NCBI GenBank assembly: GCA_019120125.1
Contig: DWVR01000074.1
Coordinates: 1 to 49,618 of the forward strand
From: Candidatus Phocaeicola excrementigallinarum
Lineage (GTDB): Bacteria; Bacteroidota; Bacteroidia; Bacteroidales; Bacteroidaceae
Length of the DNA stretch: 49,618 nucleotides
Reading direction: 5' to 3'
The notes beneath the pieces are model-generated. The model searched no databases and was not told where the DNA came from. It saw only the letters and a program-made list of their open reading frames with translations. The translations under genes were made by a program, and so were the position numbers. Within the stretch, counting starts at the first letter, position 1; each line of letters starts with the position of its first letter. Below, in pieces: positions 20,036 to 29,343 of the stretch.

Positions 20036-20520
20036 TGTCGAAAGAGAAAATTGCGAAAACAAACGCGGCCCGTCTGTTGGATAAGGACAAGATCAGATAT
20101 GAGCTGGTTCCTTATGAGGTGGACGAGAACGATTTGAGTTGTGTACATGTGGCCGCCACATTGGGAGAGAATATTGAGCAGGTGTTCAAGACACTGGTGC
20201 TGCATGGTGACAAGTCCGGATATTTTGTGTGTGTCGTGCCGGGAGAGCATGAGATTGACCTGAAAATGGCGGCAAGAATTTCCGGCAACAAGAAATGTGA
20301 CTTGATACCGGTAAAGGAACTTCTTCCTCTTACCGGATATATCCGTGGCGGGTGCTCGCCGATAGGGATGAAGAAGCATTTCCCTACTTACATCCATCAT
20401 ACCTGCAATGACTTTCCCTATATTTTTGTGAGTGCGGGAGTGCGTGGGCTACAGGTGAGGCTGGCTCCGGCCGATTTGATCAAGGTCTGCCGGGCGGAGG
20501 TCTGTACATTGTTTGAATGA
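20035..20520 (+). CDS. ybaK: Cys-tRNA(Pro) deacylase, YbaK/EbsC family
   Basis: The 161-residue protein is a YbaK-type editing enzyme that hydrolyses mischarged Cys-tRNA(Pro) in trans. Characteristic blocks are QVFKTLVLHGD, VPGEHEIDLKMAARISG with the conserved lysine region, and GYIRGGCSPIGMKK. The start at 20035 forms a TAATG overlap with the uvrA stop, indicating translational coupling; a longer frame from 20011 lies inside uvrA and is unlikely. Confidence 0.92.
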
Positions 20521-20539
20521 AACTTTTAAGTGAAGGATT

Positions 20540-21316
20540 ATGAAATACGGAAAATGGATTGGCGGCATCATGGGATTCATGGCCATGGGGCCGCTGGGAG
20601 CGTTGGCCGGCTTTGCCATCGGCTCTTTGTTTGACAAGGCGTCCGACGCTCAGTCGGTACAGGATGGCGGGTATTCTCCTGAGGATGTGTATATGGGGCA
20701 GCGGAACAGTTTCCTGTTCTCCATGCTGGTCATGTCCTCCTATATTATCCGGGCCGATGGGCGTATCATGCATAGTGAGATGGAATACGTGCGTCAGTTC
20801 CTTCGTGCCAATTTCGGGGAGTCGGCCGTGGAAGAGGGTCAGCGTATTCTGTTGAATCTTTTCGAACAGCGCAAGCAGATGGAGCGTACCGATCCGATGG
20901 CTTTCAGAAACACCATCCGTGACTGTGGGGCTCAGATCGCGATGAACCTTACTTATGAGCAACGTCTCCAGTTGCTTGATTTCCTGGTCAGGATCGCCCA
21001 GTCTGACGGAAATGTCTGTGCCCAGGAGGTCGATGCCTTGAGAGAGGTGGCTTCCTATATGCAGCTCAACATGCAGGATGTGGACTCGTTGCTCAATATG
21101 GGCGGAGATTCGTTGGATGAGGCTTATAAGGTGCTTGAGGTGTCTTCGTCCGCTACGGACGAGGAGGTGCGCGCCGCTTACCGCAAGTTGGTGCTCAAAC
21201 ACCATCCTGACAAGGTGGCCGCATTGGGAGAGGACATCCGCAAGGCGGCCGAGGAGAAAATGCAGGCTATCAACGAGGCCAAGGAGAGAATCTTCAAGGC
21301 AAGGAACATGAAATAA
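20540..21316 (+). CDS. DjlA-like TerB and J-domain protein
   Basis: The 258-residue protein has a glycine-rich hydrophobic N-terminal segment (GGIMGFMAMGPLGALAGFAIG) likely to sit in the membrane. A TerB-like helical domain covers residues about 55-170 and a C-terminal J domain carries the HPD motif (KLVLKHHPDKVA). This order is that of DjlA, a membrane-anchored DnaK co-chaperone. It follows the ybaK gene by 19 bases and precedes the GNAT/nitrilase gene by 12. Confidence 0.9.
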   Translation: MKYGKWIGGIMGFMAMGPLGALAGFAIGSLFDKASDAQSVQDGGYSPEDVYMGQRNSFLFSMLVMSSYIIRADGRIMHSEMEYVRQFLRANFGESAVEEGQRILLNLFEQRKQMERTDPMAFRNTIRDCGAQIAMNLTYEQRLQLLDFLVRIAQSDGNVCAQEVDALREVASYMQLNMQDVDSLLNMGGDSLDEAYKVLEVSSSATDEEVRAAYRKLVLKHHPDKVAALGEDIRKAAEEKMQAINEAKERIFKARNMK

Positions 21317-21328
21317 AAGTTTACACAA

Positions 21329-22879
21329 ATGGAAAATAAAATCGCTAAGATCAACAAGGTGGAGGTCCGCAACCTTCAGATGGACGACTATGCTCAGCTG
21401 GCCCAGTCGTTCACCCGTGTATATGCGGACAAGGACGTGTTTTGGACACGCGAGCAGATCCGGAAACTGATAACCATTTTTCCGGAAGGGCAGATCGTGA
21501 CGGTAGTCGACGGGAAGATTGTGGGATGCGCGCTTTCCATCATCGTGGACTATGACATGGTGAAGGGCGACCATACATACGCGAAAGTGACCGGCAACGA
21601 GACATTCAGCACGCACAATCCGAAGGGCAATATCCTGTATGGCATCGAGGTGTTCATCCATCCCGAATACCGTGGGCTGCGTCTCGCGCGCCGTATGTAC
21701 GAATATCGGAAGGAACTTTGCGAGACACTGAATCTTAAGGCTATCATGTTCGGCGGACGTATCCCGAACTATTACAAGTATGCCGACAAGATGCGCCCGA
21801 AGGAATACATCGAGAAAGTCCGTTCGCGTGAGATCTATGATCCGGTGCTGACTTTCCAGCTCTCCAATGACTTTCATGTGCGCCGTGTGATGCGCAATTA
21901 CCTCCCCAACGATGAGGAGTCGAAGCATTGCGCCACCTTGCTGCAGTGGGACAACATCTATTACCAGCCGCCTACAGACTCTTATGTCGACAGGAAGACC
22001 ACCGTGCGTGTGGGGTTGGTGCAGTGGCAGATGCGCTCATACCAGACGCTTGATGACGTGTTCGAGCAGGTGGAGTTCTTCATCGACGCAGTGTCGGGCT
22101 ACAAGAGCGATTTCGTGCTTTTCCCCGAATATTTCAATGCTCCGCTGATGGCGAAGTTCAACAATTTGGGAGAGGCCCAGTCCATCCGCGGACTGGCCCA
22201 GTACACCGAGGAAGTCCGCGACCGTTTCATTGCTTTGGCCATCAAGCACAACATCAATATCATTACCGGAAGCATGCCCTATGTGAAGGAGGACAACAGC
22301 CTTTATAATGTGGGTTTCCTCTGCCGTCGTGACGGTAGCTATGAGATGTATGAGAAGATTCATGTCACTCCCGACGAGGTGAAAAGCTGGGGATTGAGCG
22401 GCGGAAAACGCGTGCAGACCTTTGACACGGATTGTGCGAAGATCGGTGTGCTGATTTGCTATGATGTGGAGTTCCCGGAGCTTTCCCGTCTGATGGCGGA
22501 TCAGGGTATGCAGATTTTGTTCGTCCCATTCCTTACCGACACGCAGAACGGATATTCCCGTGTACGGGTATGTGCGCAGGCCCGTGCCATTGAGAATGAA
22601 TGCTTTGTAGTGATAGCCGGCAGTGTGGGAAACCTGCCTCGTGTGCACAACATGGACATCCAGTACGCCCAGTCGGGTGTGTTCACTCCGTGTGACTTTG
22701 CGTTTCCGACTGACGGAAAGCGTGCGGAGGCTACTCCCAATACGGAAATGATCCTGGTGTCGGATGTCGACCTGGACCTGCTGAATGAGCTGCACACATA
22801 CGGAAGCGTGCGCAACCTGCGTGACCGTCGGAATGATCTGTATGAGCTGAGGATGAAGAGAGCCGCTACGGAAGACTGA
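21329..22879 (+). CDS. GNAT acetyltransferase fused to a carbon-nitrogen hydrolase
   Basis: The 516-residue protein has two parts. Residues about 8-200 form a GNAT N-acetyltransferase domain (EVFIHPEYRGLRLARRMYEYR carries the acetyl-CoA-binding region, though the usual RGxG is RGLRLA). Residues about 225-490 form a nitrilase-superfamily amidohydrolase with the full Glu-Lys-Cys triad: FPEYF, YEKIHV and LICYDVEFPE. Such fusions are known in several phyla; the substrate is not established. It ends the uvrA operon. Confidence 0.9.
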   Translation: MENKIAKINKVEVRNLQMDDYAQLAQSFTRVYADKDVFWTREQIRKLITIFPEGQIVTVVDGKIVGCALSIIVDYDMVKGDHTYAKVTGNETFSTHNPKGNILYGIEVFIHPEYRGLRLARRMYEYRKELCETLNLKAIMFGGRIPNYYKYADKMRPKEYIEKVRSREIYDPVLTFQLSNDFHVRRVMRNYLPNDEESKHCATLLQWDNIYYQPPTDSYVDRKTTVRVGLVQWQMRSYQTLDDVFEQVEFFIDAVSGYKSDFVLFPEYFNAPLMAKFNNLGEAQSIRGLAQYTEEVRDRFIALAIKHNINIITGSMPYVKEDNSLYNVGFLCRRDGSYEMYEKIHVTPDEVKSWGLSGGKRVQTFDTDCAKIGVLICYDVEFPELSRLMADQGMQILFVPFLTDTQNGYSRVRVCAQARAIENECFVVIAGSVGNLPRVHNMDIQYAQSGVFTPCDFAFPTDGKRAEATPNTEMILVSDVDLDLLNELHTYGSVRNLRDRRNDLYELRMKRAATED

Positions 22880-23028
22880 TTTGTGGCGGCCTTACATGAG
22901 GATGTGCCGGAACATGCCGGGACATTGGAATGAGTTCTATGAGACAATTTGCCTGTCAGAAGTGATGACGTTTATTCTGGAGGCCCGGAAGAAAGAACGT
23001 AACATGTATGGATCTTGGGAAAAAGCGT

Positions 23029-23541
23029 TTACTTTGTATACCGTTTTTCTAGTTCTTCTACTATACGTCCTGCGTTGTCACAACTGAACAGGTATTTTTT
23101 CCCTTTTTTTGTCCGGATGAAAAAGGCTTGGGAATAGTCTCCTACAAACGAAGTGTAGTAGCCGATGTCACGGTTGTAGTACCGCCCTATGTAGCCGCAG
23201 ATTCCTCCGATGCCGAACACTCGGATGTTGCCTGTGTCGCGAGGGTCGTACATCCGTATCTCTTCGATTTCGTTGCGGAGTATGGTCAGTTTTCCCGCAC
23301 CTTTTATCAGCGTGAGGCGGGTGTCGTCCAGAATGACTTCTTTAGGTGCGTAGAAAAGGACGGCGTTCAGCATCATGAATACAAGGATAACGACAGTTCC
23401 GTAAAGCACTTGCATGACGGTGTGGGTGGTATGCATGAAGTCGCGGATGGGGATCAGTAGTCCGAAGATGATGATGACAGGAATTACTGTCCATGTGATA
23501 AGTTTGACACTTTGGCTCGATGAGACTTTTTCTTTAATCAT
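23029..23541 (-). CDS. membrane protein with a PH-like domain
   Basis: This 170-residue protein has two hydrophobic helices at residues about 12-35 and 40-62. They are followed by a beta-rich region (LTLIKGAGKLTILRNEIEEI, then FFIRTKKGKKYLFSCDN) like the bacterial PH domain family. The start at 23541 (MIKEKVSSSQ) is preferred because it places the first transmembrane helix near the N-terminus; an upstream methionine at 23646 would add 35 residues. No function can be assigned. It is transcribed alone, divergent from the DUF3737 gene. Confidence 0.65.
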   Translation of the reverse strand: MIKEKVSSSQSVKLITWTVIPVIIIFGLLIPIRDFMHTTHTVMQVLYGTVVILVFMMLNAVLFYAPKEVILDDTRLTLIKGAGKLTILRNEIEEIRMYDPRDTGNIRVFGIGGICGYIGRYYNRDIGYYTSFVGDYSQAFFIRTKKGKKYLFSCDNAGRIVEELEKRYTK

Positions 23542-23686
23542 ATAAAACAGTTTGTGTGGAAACTCCGGCAAGATACTCAAAATATTCCGGTTGTGCAAGA
23601 CAAGGAGGAATGATGTTGGAGTAGCGTTCAGTAATAGAGGTAACATCTTCTGTAAATTGTTTACATAAAGATTGAGATAAACGTTG

Positions 23687-23694
23687 TAATTTTG
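23687..23694 (+). promoter_or_regulatory. -7 box for the DUF3737 gene
   Basis: TAATTTTG, a full match to TAnnTTTG, lies 63 bases before the DUF3737 start codon. Confidence 0.45.
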
Positions 23695-23756
23695 TCACGT
23701 GGAAAGTTCGGAACCGTTACTGGTGATGGATTATTAATTGTTAATCGAACATAGTT

Positions 23757-24605
23757 ATGCAGCTTATTAAAGACAAAGAATTTGGCGGCGAGCGTCCGTT
23801 GTTCGCCTCACACGACCTTCATTTGGACAATGTGACCATCCTTGCCGGCGAATCGGCTGTCAAGGAGTGCAGTAATATCGTGGCTACTGATTGCCGTTTC
23901 GAGGGAAACTATCCTTTCTGGCATGTACATGGTTTTACTATTGATAATTGTTATTTTGCGGTGGGCGGGCGCTCGGCTCTTTGGTATTCTGATCATCTGG
24001 TCATGAAGGATACCGTAATCGACGCGCCCAAGATGTTCCGTGAGATGAACGACATCGACATTGAGAATGTGGTGATGAATGATGCCGATGAAGTGTTCTG
24101 GCGTTGCAACCGCATACGAGTGAAGAACCTGAAACTTCATGACGGTACTTATCCGTTTATGTTCAGTAGCGACATATATGTAGACGGACTGGAAAGCGAC
24201 AGCAAGTATGTGTTCCAATATGTGAGGAATGTGGAGATTCATAATGCCAGGATCACTACGAAGGACGCGTTCTGGGAAGTGGAGAACGTGACAATCTATG
24301 ATTCTGAGCTTCATGGGGAATATCTGGGTTGGCATTCAAGGAATCTCCGTCTGGTGAACTGCCATATCTCCGGTGAGCAGCCGTTGTGTTACGCGCATGA
24401 CCTGGTTCTGGAGAATTGCACGTTTGACCCTGCCTGCGACCGCGCTTTTGAGTATTCCACTCTGAATGCGGATATCCGTGGAGCTATCACGAACATCAAG
24501 AATCCTACATCGGGGCGTATTGTGGCCGATTCGGTCGGTTCGGTTACCGTTGACGGAAACATAAAGGCTCCGGCCGATTGTGTGATCGAGACAAGAAAGC
24601 AGTAA
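23757..24605 (+). CDS. DUF3737 family right-handed beta-helix protein
   Basis: The 282-residue protein matches DUF3737. It consists of short repeated beta strands such as DNVTILAGESAVKECSNIV and LRLVNCHISGEQPLCYAHD, the look of a right-handed parallel beta-helix. It has no signal peptide, so it is probably cytoplasmic. The biochemical role of the family is unknown, although beta-helix proteins often bind or modify carbohydrates. It stands alone with its own promoter and terminator. Confidence 0.85.
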   Translation: MQLIKDKEFGGERPLFASHDLHLDNVTILAGESAVKECSNIVATDCRFEGNYPFWHVHGFTIDNCYFAVGGRSALWYSDHLVMKDTVIDAPKMFREMNDIDIENVVMNDADEVFWRCNRIRVKNLKLHDGTYPFMFSSDIYVDGLESDSKYVFQYVRNVEIHNARITTKDAFWEVENVTIYDSELHGEYLGWHSRNLRLVNCHISGEQPLCYAHDLVLENCTFDPACDRAFEYSTLNADIRGAITNIKNPTSGRIVADSVGSVTVDGNIKAPADCVIETRKQ

Positions 24606-24619
24606 TCGTCTTTTATCGT

Positions 24620-24697
24620 AAAGGCACCGGGATACAGAAGTCACAGGCGTTTTTCATTGCCGGATATTCTTCTGTGGCCCGGGCCTTTTTGTTTTTT
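24620..24697 (+). terminator. terminator after the DUF3737 gene
   Basis: Outer arms AAAGGC(A)CCGGG and CCCGGGCCTTT, with an inner ACAGAAG/CTTCTGT stem, are followed by CCTTTTTGTTTTTT. It ends only 10 bases before the DUF4186 start. Confidence 0.65.
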
Positions 24698-24707
24698 AGT
24701 TAAGTCT

Positions 24708-25145
24708 ATGAGCAGTCTTTTTCCTGATTTATTCGATGGAACCGATGGAAATGAGGGACGTGTGCCGGAAAGGCAGGAGGTGGAATGTGATCTTTCCGGT
24801 TTGTTCGGGCGGCTTTCCCGTTCGGATTTCAGAAGCCGTTTCCGCCTGAAGCCTGTCGATTTTGAGTATATTGACAAGAAGGGGATGGATACTATACGTC
24901 GGCATGCGGAAGATTTTGTCCGCAAACGCCTGGCACCTGCTTCCATCCCTAACGACGGGAAACAGACCCCGATGCGTGGTCATCCCGTATTCATCGCCCA
25001 GCATGCCACAGGGTGTTGCTGCCGGCGGTGTCTTGCCAAATGGCATCATATTCCGGCCGGGCACGAGTTGACTTCCGAAGACCAGCGGTATGTGGTGGCG
25101 GTACTGATGGAGTGGATCCGCAGACAATTGGGCGTAAGGGGATGA
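24708..25145 (+). CDS. DUF4186 domain protein
   Basis: The 145-residue protein matches DUF4186, a family of unknown function. The conserved core is HPVFIAQHATGCCCRRCLAKWHHIPAGHEL, quoted here only as its key features: four cysteines and paired histidines that could bind a metal. The start at 24708 (MSSLFPD) is chosen because a longer frame from 24657 runs through the terminator stem of the upstream gene. The segment between its stop and ileS carries the ileS promoter. Confidence 0.8.
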   Translation: MSSLFPDLFDGTDGNEGRVPERQEVECDLSGLFGRLSRSDFRSRFRLKPVDFEYIDKKGMDTIRRHAEDFVRKRLAPASIPNDGKQTPMRGHPVFIAQHATGCCCRRCLAKWHHIPAGHELTSEDQRYVVAVLMEWIRRQLGVRG

Positions 25146-25179
25146 CCCTGAAAAGAATATGTCTTTGTGTCCCCGTGTT

Positions 25180-25210
25180 TTTGATTCTTCAGATTTTTCA
25201 TATAAATTTG
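25180..25210 (+). promoter_or_regulatory. ileS promoter (consensus -33 and -7)
   Basis: TTTG at 25180-25183, a 19-base spacer and TAAATTTG at 25203-25210 form a perfect Bacteroidetes primary sigma promoter. The start of transcription would be near 25217, supporting the ileS ATG at 25269. Confidence 0.75.
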
Positions 25211-25268
25211 CAGCCTAAATTATGGGAGGTATTCCCGGGAGATTTTGACAACGGATAAAATCAACGAT

Positions 25269-28200
25269 ATGAGCAAGAAATTTACTGAATATTCCCAACT
25301 CAACCTTTCCGAGGTGAACAAGGAAATGCTGAAAAAATGGGATGAAAACGATGTGTTCTCCAAGAGTATGACGGAACGTGAAGGGTGTCCTTCGTTTGTG
25401 TTTTATGAAGGTCCTCCCTCGGCAAACGGTATGCCGGGCATCCACCACGTGATGGCGCGTACCATCAAGGATACTTTCTGTCGCTACAAGACCATGAAAG
25501 GATATCAGGTGAAGCGTAAGGCCGGATGGGACACGCACGGACTTCCCGTGGAGCTGGGTGTGGAAAAGGCTCTCGGCATTACGAAGGAGGACATCGGAAA
25601 GACGATTTCTGTGGCTGATTATAACAAGCATTGCCGTACGGACGTGATGAAGTTCACGAAGGAATGGACTGACCTGACTCACAAGATGGGATATTGGGTG
25701 GACCTCGACAATCCGTACATTACTTACGACAACCGTTATATCGAATCGCTCTGGTGGCTTCTGCAGCAGCTCCACAAGAAGGGATTGCTGTATAAGGGAT
25801 ATACCATACAGCCTTATTCGCCTGCGGCAGGGACGGGGCTCAGTTCGCACGAGCTGAATCAGCCGGGATGTTACCGAGATGTGAAAGACCTTACCGTGGT
25901 GGCCCAGTTCAGGATGAAGAATCCGAAACCGGAAATGGCGGAGTGGGGCACTCCTTATTTCCTGGCATGGACCACAACTCCGTGGACATTGCCTTCGAAT
26001 ACGGCATTGTGCGTAGGCCCGAAGATCGATTATGTGGCCGTGCAGACTTACAATGCCTATACGGGTGAGAAAATGACGGTGGTGTTGGCCAAAGACCTGC
26101 TTTACACGCATTTCAACAAGAAGGCTGAAGGCATCGCGCTGGAGGACTACAAGCCGGGCGACAAGCTGGTTCCGTTCAAGGTGGTCGGCGAATACAAGGG
26201 CCCGGAACTAGTGGGTATGGAATACGAGCAGCTCCTTCCGTGGGTGAAGCCGGTGGAACTGGATGCGGACGGAAAATGGCGTGACGCTTCTGCAAAGGCG
26301 TTCCGGGTGATTCCGGGAGATTATGTGACTACGGAGGATGGTACGGGTATCGTACACATCGCCCCGACTTTCGGTGCGGACGACGCGTTCGTGGCAAAGG
26401 CGGCGGGAATCCCTTCGCTGTTCATGATCAACAAGAAGGGAGAGACACGTCCGATGGTTGACCTGACCGGCAAGTTCTACCTGCTTGACGAGTTGGACGA
26501 AACATTCGTGAAGGAATGTGTGGATGTGGACAAATATACGGAATATCAGGGACGGTGGGTGAAGAACGCATACGACCCGCAATTCACCGTGGACGGCAAG
26601 TATGACGAGAAGGCGGCACAGGCGGCCGAGTCACTCGACGTATATATCTGCATGAAAATGAAGCAGGCCAACCAGGCGTTCAAGACGGAGAAGCATGTGC
26701 ACAATTATCCGCACTGCTGGCGCACGGACAAGCCGGTGCTCTATTATCCGCTTGACAGTTGGTTCATCCGTTCCACGGCCTGCAAGGACCGCATGATCGA
26801 GTTGAACAAAACCATTAACTGGAAGCCGGAGTCTACCGGAACAGGACGTTTCGGAAAATGGCTTGAGAACCTGAACGACTGGAACCTTAGCCGCTCGCGC
26901 TATTGGGGAACTCCGCTTCCCATCTGGCGGAGTGAGGACGGAGAGGAAATCTGTATCGGTTCGGTGGAAGAACTGTATAATGAGATAGAGAAGTCTGTGG
27001 CCGCCGGCCTCATGACGGAGAATCCTTACAAGAGTCTGGGTTTCGTGCCGGGTGAGTACACCAAGGAGAATTACGACAAGATAGACTTGCACCGTCCGTA
27101 TGTGGACAACATCGTGCTGGTGTCTCCTACCGGGAAACCGATGAAGCGCGAGGCTGACCTGATTGACGTGTGGTTTGATTCTGGTTCCATGCCGTACGCA
27201 CAGCTCCATTATCCGTTTGAGAACAAGGAACTCGTCGATTCGCGCAGTTATTATCCGGCCGACTTCATTGCGGAAGGAGTGGACCAGACCCGCGGATGGT
27301 TCTTCACGCTTCATGCCATCGCCACGATGGTGTTCGACAGTGTGGCATACAAGAATGTGATTTCCAACGGACTGGTGCTCGACAAGAACGGCAACAAAAT
27401 GTCGAAGCGTCTGGGAAATGCCGTCGACCCGTTCAGCACCATCGAGAAATTCGGTTCCGACCCGCTCCGCTGGTATATGATCACCAACTCCGCTCCATGG
27501 GACAACCTGAAGTTCGATGCGGACGGAGTGGACGAGGTGCGCCGCAAGTTCTTCGGCACGCTGTATAACACGTATTCGTTCTTCGCGCTCTATGCCAACG
27601 TGGACGGATTCACATATGCGGAGAAGGATGTGCCGATGGAGGAACGTCCGGAAATCGACCGTTGGATTCTTTCTCTTTTGAACTCGCTCATCAAGCAGGT
27701 GGACGAATGCCTGAACGATTACGAGCCGACCAGGGCAGGACGCCTGATCACGGATTTCGTGAACGACAATCTGAGCAACTGGTACGTGCGCCTGAACCGC
27801 AAGCGTTTCTGGGGAAGCGCCATGTCGGTTGACAAGCTTTCCGCTTACCAGACATTGTACACCTGTCTTGAGACCGTGGCCAGACTGATGGCTCCTATTG
27901 CTCCGTTCTATGCCGACCGTCTGTATATGGACCTGATCGGGGTGACGGGACGCGACAATGTGGTGTCCGTGCATCTGGCCAAGTTCCCTGTGGCCGATGA
28001 GGCCTTGATTGACCAGGAGCTGGAGTCACGTATGCGGATGGCCCAGGATGTCACTTCGATGGTACTGGCTTTGCGCCGCAAGGTGAACATCAAGGTGCGC
28101 CAGCCGCTGGAGTGTATCATGGTTCCGGTGGTCGACGAGGAGCAGAAACGTCACATCGAGGCTGTGAAGGGTCTGATTCTGAACGAGGTGAACGTGAAGG

Positions 28201-28757
28201 AACTGAAGTTCGTGGACGGAGCCGCCGGCGTGCTGGTGAAGAGAGTGAAATGCGACTTCAAGAAACTCGGCCCGAAGTTCGGCAAACGAATGAAGGCGGT
28301 GGCCGCGGCTGTGGGAGAGATGTCGCAAGAAGCGATCGCGGAACTGGAGCGCAATGGAAGCTATACGTTCAATCTGGACGGAACGCCTGCCGTGGTGGAG
28401 ACCGCCGATGTGGAGATCTATAGCGAGGACATACCGGGCTGGCTGGTTGCCAACGAAGGAAAGCTTACGGTGGCTTTGGAAGTGACCGTCACAGAGGCCT
28501 TGCGCCGTGAAGGTATCGCCCGCGAGCTGGTGAACCGCATCCAGAATATCCGCAAGAACAGCGGCTTCGAGATCACGGACAAGATCCATATAGTCCTGTC
28601 TAAAAATTCCGTGACGGATGATGCGGTAAATGAATATAATACTTATATTTGCAATCAGGTTCTGGCTGATTCTCTTGTACTGGCGGACGAGGTTCCGGAA
28701 GGTTCGGAGCTTGAGATCGACGACTGTACGTTGCGTATAAAAGTGACCAGACTGTAA
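25269..28757 (+). CDS. ileS: isoleucyl-tRNA synthetase with a swapped GxHH signature
   Basis: The 1162-residue protein charges tRNA-Ile. The KMSKR loop is at residues 710-714 (GNKMSKRLGN) and the editing domain lies between about 200 and 400. The first signature motif is unusual: residues 57-60 read Gly-Ile-His-His where most class I synthetases have His-x-Gly-His, with the surrounding PSANGMP intact. Length and C-terminal layout fit the eukaryote-like IleRS2 class, which is less sensitive to mupirocin. The start at 25269 is placed downstream of a consensus promoter; an in-frame start at 25245 is also downstream of it but less likely. Confidence 0.95.
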   Translation: MSKKFTEYSQLNLSEVNKEMLKKWDENDVFSKSMTEREGCPSFVFYEGPPSANGMPGIHHVMARTIKDTFCRYKTMKGYQVKRKAGWDTHGLPVELGVEKALGITKEDIGKTISVADYNKHCRTDVMKFTKEWTDLTHKMGYWVDLDNPYITYDNRYIESLWWLLQQLHKKGLLYKGYTIQPYSPAAGTGLSSHELNQPGCYRDVKDLTVVAQFRMKNPKPEMAEWGTPYFLAWTTTPWTLPSNTALCVGPKIDYVAVQTYNAYTGEKMTVVLAKDLLYTHFNKKAEGIALEDYKPGDKLVPFKVVGEYKGPELVGMEYEQLLPWVKPVELDADGKWRDASAKAFRVIPGDYVTTEDGTGIVHIAPTFGADDAFVAKAAGIPSLFMINKKGETRPMVDLTGKFYLLDELDETFVKECVDVDKYTEYQGRWVKNAYDPQFTVDGKYDEKAAQAAESLDVYICMKMKQANQAFKTEKHVHNYPHCWRTDKPVLYYPLDSWFIRSTACKDRMIELNKTINWKPESTGTGRFGKWLENLNDWNLSRSRYWGTPLPIWRSEDGEEICIGSVEELYNEIEKSVAAGLMTENPYKSLGFVPGEYTKENYDKIDLHRPYVDNIVLVSPTGKPMKREADLIDVWFDSGSMPYAQLHYPFENKELVDSRSYYPADFIAEGVDQTRGWFFTLHAIATMVFDSVAYKNVISNGLVLDKNGNKMSKRLGNAVDPFSTIEKFGSDPLRWYMITNSAPWDNLKFDADGVDEVRRKFFGTLYNTYSFFALYANVDGFTYAEKDVPMEERPEIDRWILSLLNSLIKQVDECLNDYEPTRAGRLITDFVNDNLSNWYVRLNRKRFWGSAMSVDKLSAYQTLYTCLETVARLMAPIAPFYADRLYMDLIGVTGRDNVVSVHLAKFPVADEALIDQELESRMRMAQDVTSMVLALRRKVNIKVRQPLECIMVPVVDEEQKRHIEAVKGLILNEVNVKELKFVDGAAGVLVKRVKCDFKKLGPKFGKRMKAVAAAVGEMSQEAIAELERNGSYTFNLDGTPAVVETADVEIYSEDIPGWLVANEGKLTVALEVTVTEALRREGIARELVNRIQNIRKNSGFEITDKIHIVLSKNSVTDDAVNEYNTYICNQVLADSLVLADEVPEGSELEIDDCTLRIKVTRL

Positions 28758-28772
28758 TATGATTATGAACCC

Positions 28773-28806
28773 ATTCTTCCGGCATGTCCGGAAGAATACT
28801 TTTATT
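28773..28806 (+). terminator. terminator after ileS
   Basis: ATTCTTCCGG pairs perfectly with CCGGAAGAAT around a CATGT loop, followed by ACTTTTATT. It starts 16 bases after the ileS stop. Confidence 0.7.
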
Positions 28807-28826
28807 AATTTTAAAACTTAGACACT

Positions 28827-29210
28827 ATGGCTGAAAAGACGAGGTATTCTGACGCTGAACTCGAGGAGTTCCGTGCCATTATCATGGAGAAACTTCAGCT
28901 CGCGGAACGCGACTATGAGAAACTGAAAAGCAGTATCATGAACACTGACGGAAACGACACTGATGATACGTCCCCCACTTATAAGGTGCTTGAAGAAGGG
29001 GCAAATACCTTATCGAAGGAAGAGACGACCCGTCTGGCTGCCCGTCAGCTCAAGTTTATCCAGAATCTGCAGGCGGCGCTTGTGCGTATTGAGAACAAGA
29101 CGTACGGTATATGCCGGGAAACAGGCAAGCTGATTCCTGCCGAACGTTTGCGGGCTGTCCCTCACGCCACGTTGAGCATAGAGGCCAAGCAGCAGCACAA
29201 CAAGAAGTGA
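28827..29210 (+). CDS. TraR/DksA family regulator with a degenerate zinc finger
   Basis: The 127-residue protein has the DksA layout: an N-terminal coiled coil (residues about 8-90) with an acidic tip (DGNDTDD, residues 41-47) and a C-terminal globular part. DksA proteins enter the RNA polymerase secondary channel and act with ppGpp. Only one zinc-finger cysteine remains, Cys96 in YGICRETGK; the second CxxC is replaced by VPHATLS. This resembles cysteine-poor DksA forms that do not need zinc. It lies between ileS and lspA, with terminators on both sides. Confidence 0.85.
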   Translation: MAEKTRYSDAELEEFRAIIMEKLQLAERDYEKLKSSIMNTDGNDTDDTSPTYKVLEEGANTLSKEETTRLAARQLKFIQNLQAALVRIENKTYGICRETGKLIPAERLRAVPHATLSIEAKQQHNKK

Positions 29211-29235
29211 CGGTTGGATTTAGAACGGAGAAGCT

Positions 29236-29312
29236 GAGAATTGATTATGGCGAATGGAACGTTGCGGATGAGATGAAGGGATCTGAGCGGTTCCCATTAT
29301 CAATTCTCTTTT
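29236..29312 (+). terminator. long-stem terminator after the DksA-like gene
   Basis: GAGAATTGATTATGG (29236-29250) pairs with CCATTATCAATTCTC (29294-29308) with one mismatch, followed by TTTTG. The loop is 43 bases. Confidence 0.5.
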
Positions 29313-29343
29313 GTTTTGTAGGATTGATAGAAATAGAATAAAG

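Noticed and set aside
20480..21928. Open frame of 482 codons on the minus strand across the djlA-like gene
   Set aside because: It is antisense to two well-supported genes with full motifs and shows no domain; a composition effect.
22881..23087. Open frame of 68 codons after the GNAT/nitrilase gene
   Set aside because: It needs a non-ATG start, overlaps the end of the convergent PH-like gene and shows no similarity.
26631..27974. Long open frame of 447 codons on the minus strand inside ileS
   Set aside because: It lies wholly antisense to a clear synthetase gene, has an odd His/Arg/Val-rich composition and resembles no family. GC-rich codon bias of ileS explains it.
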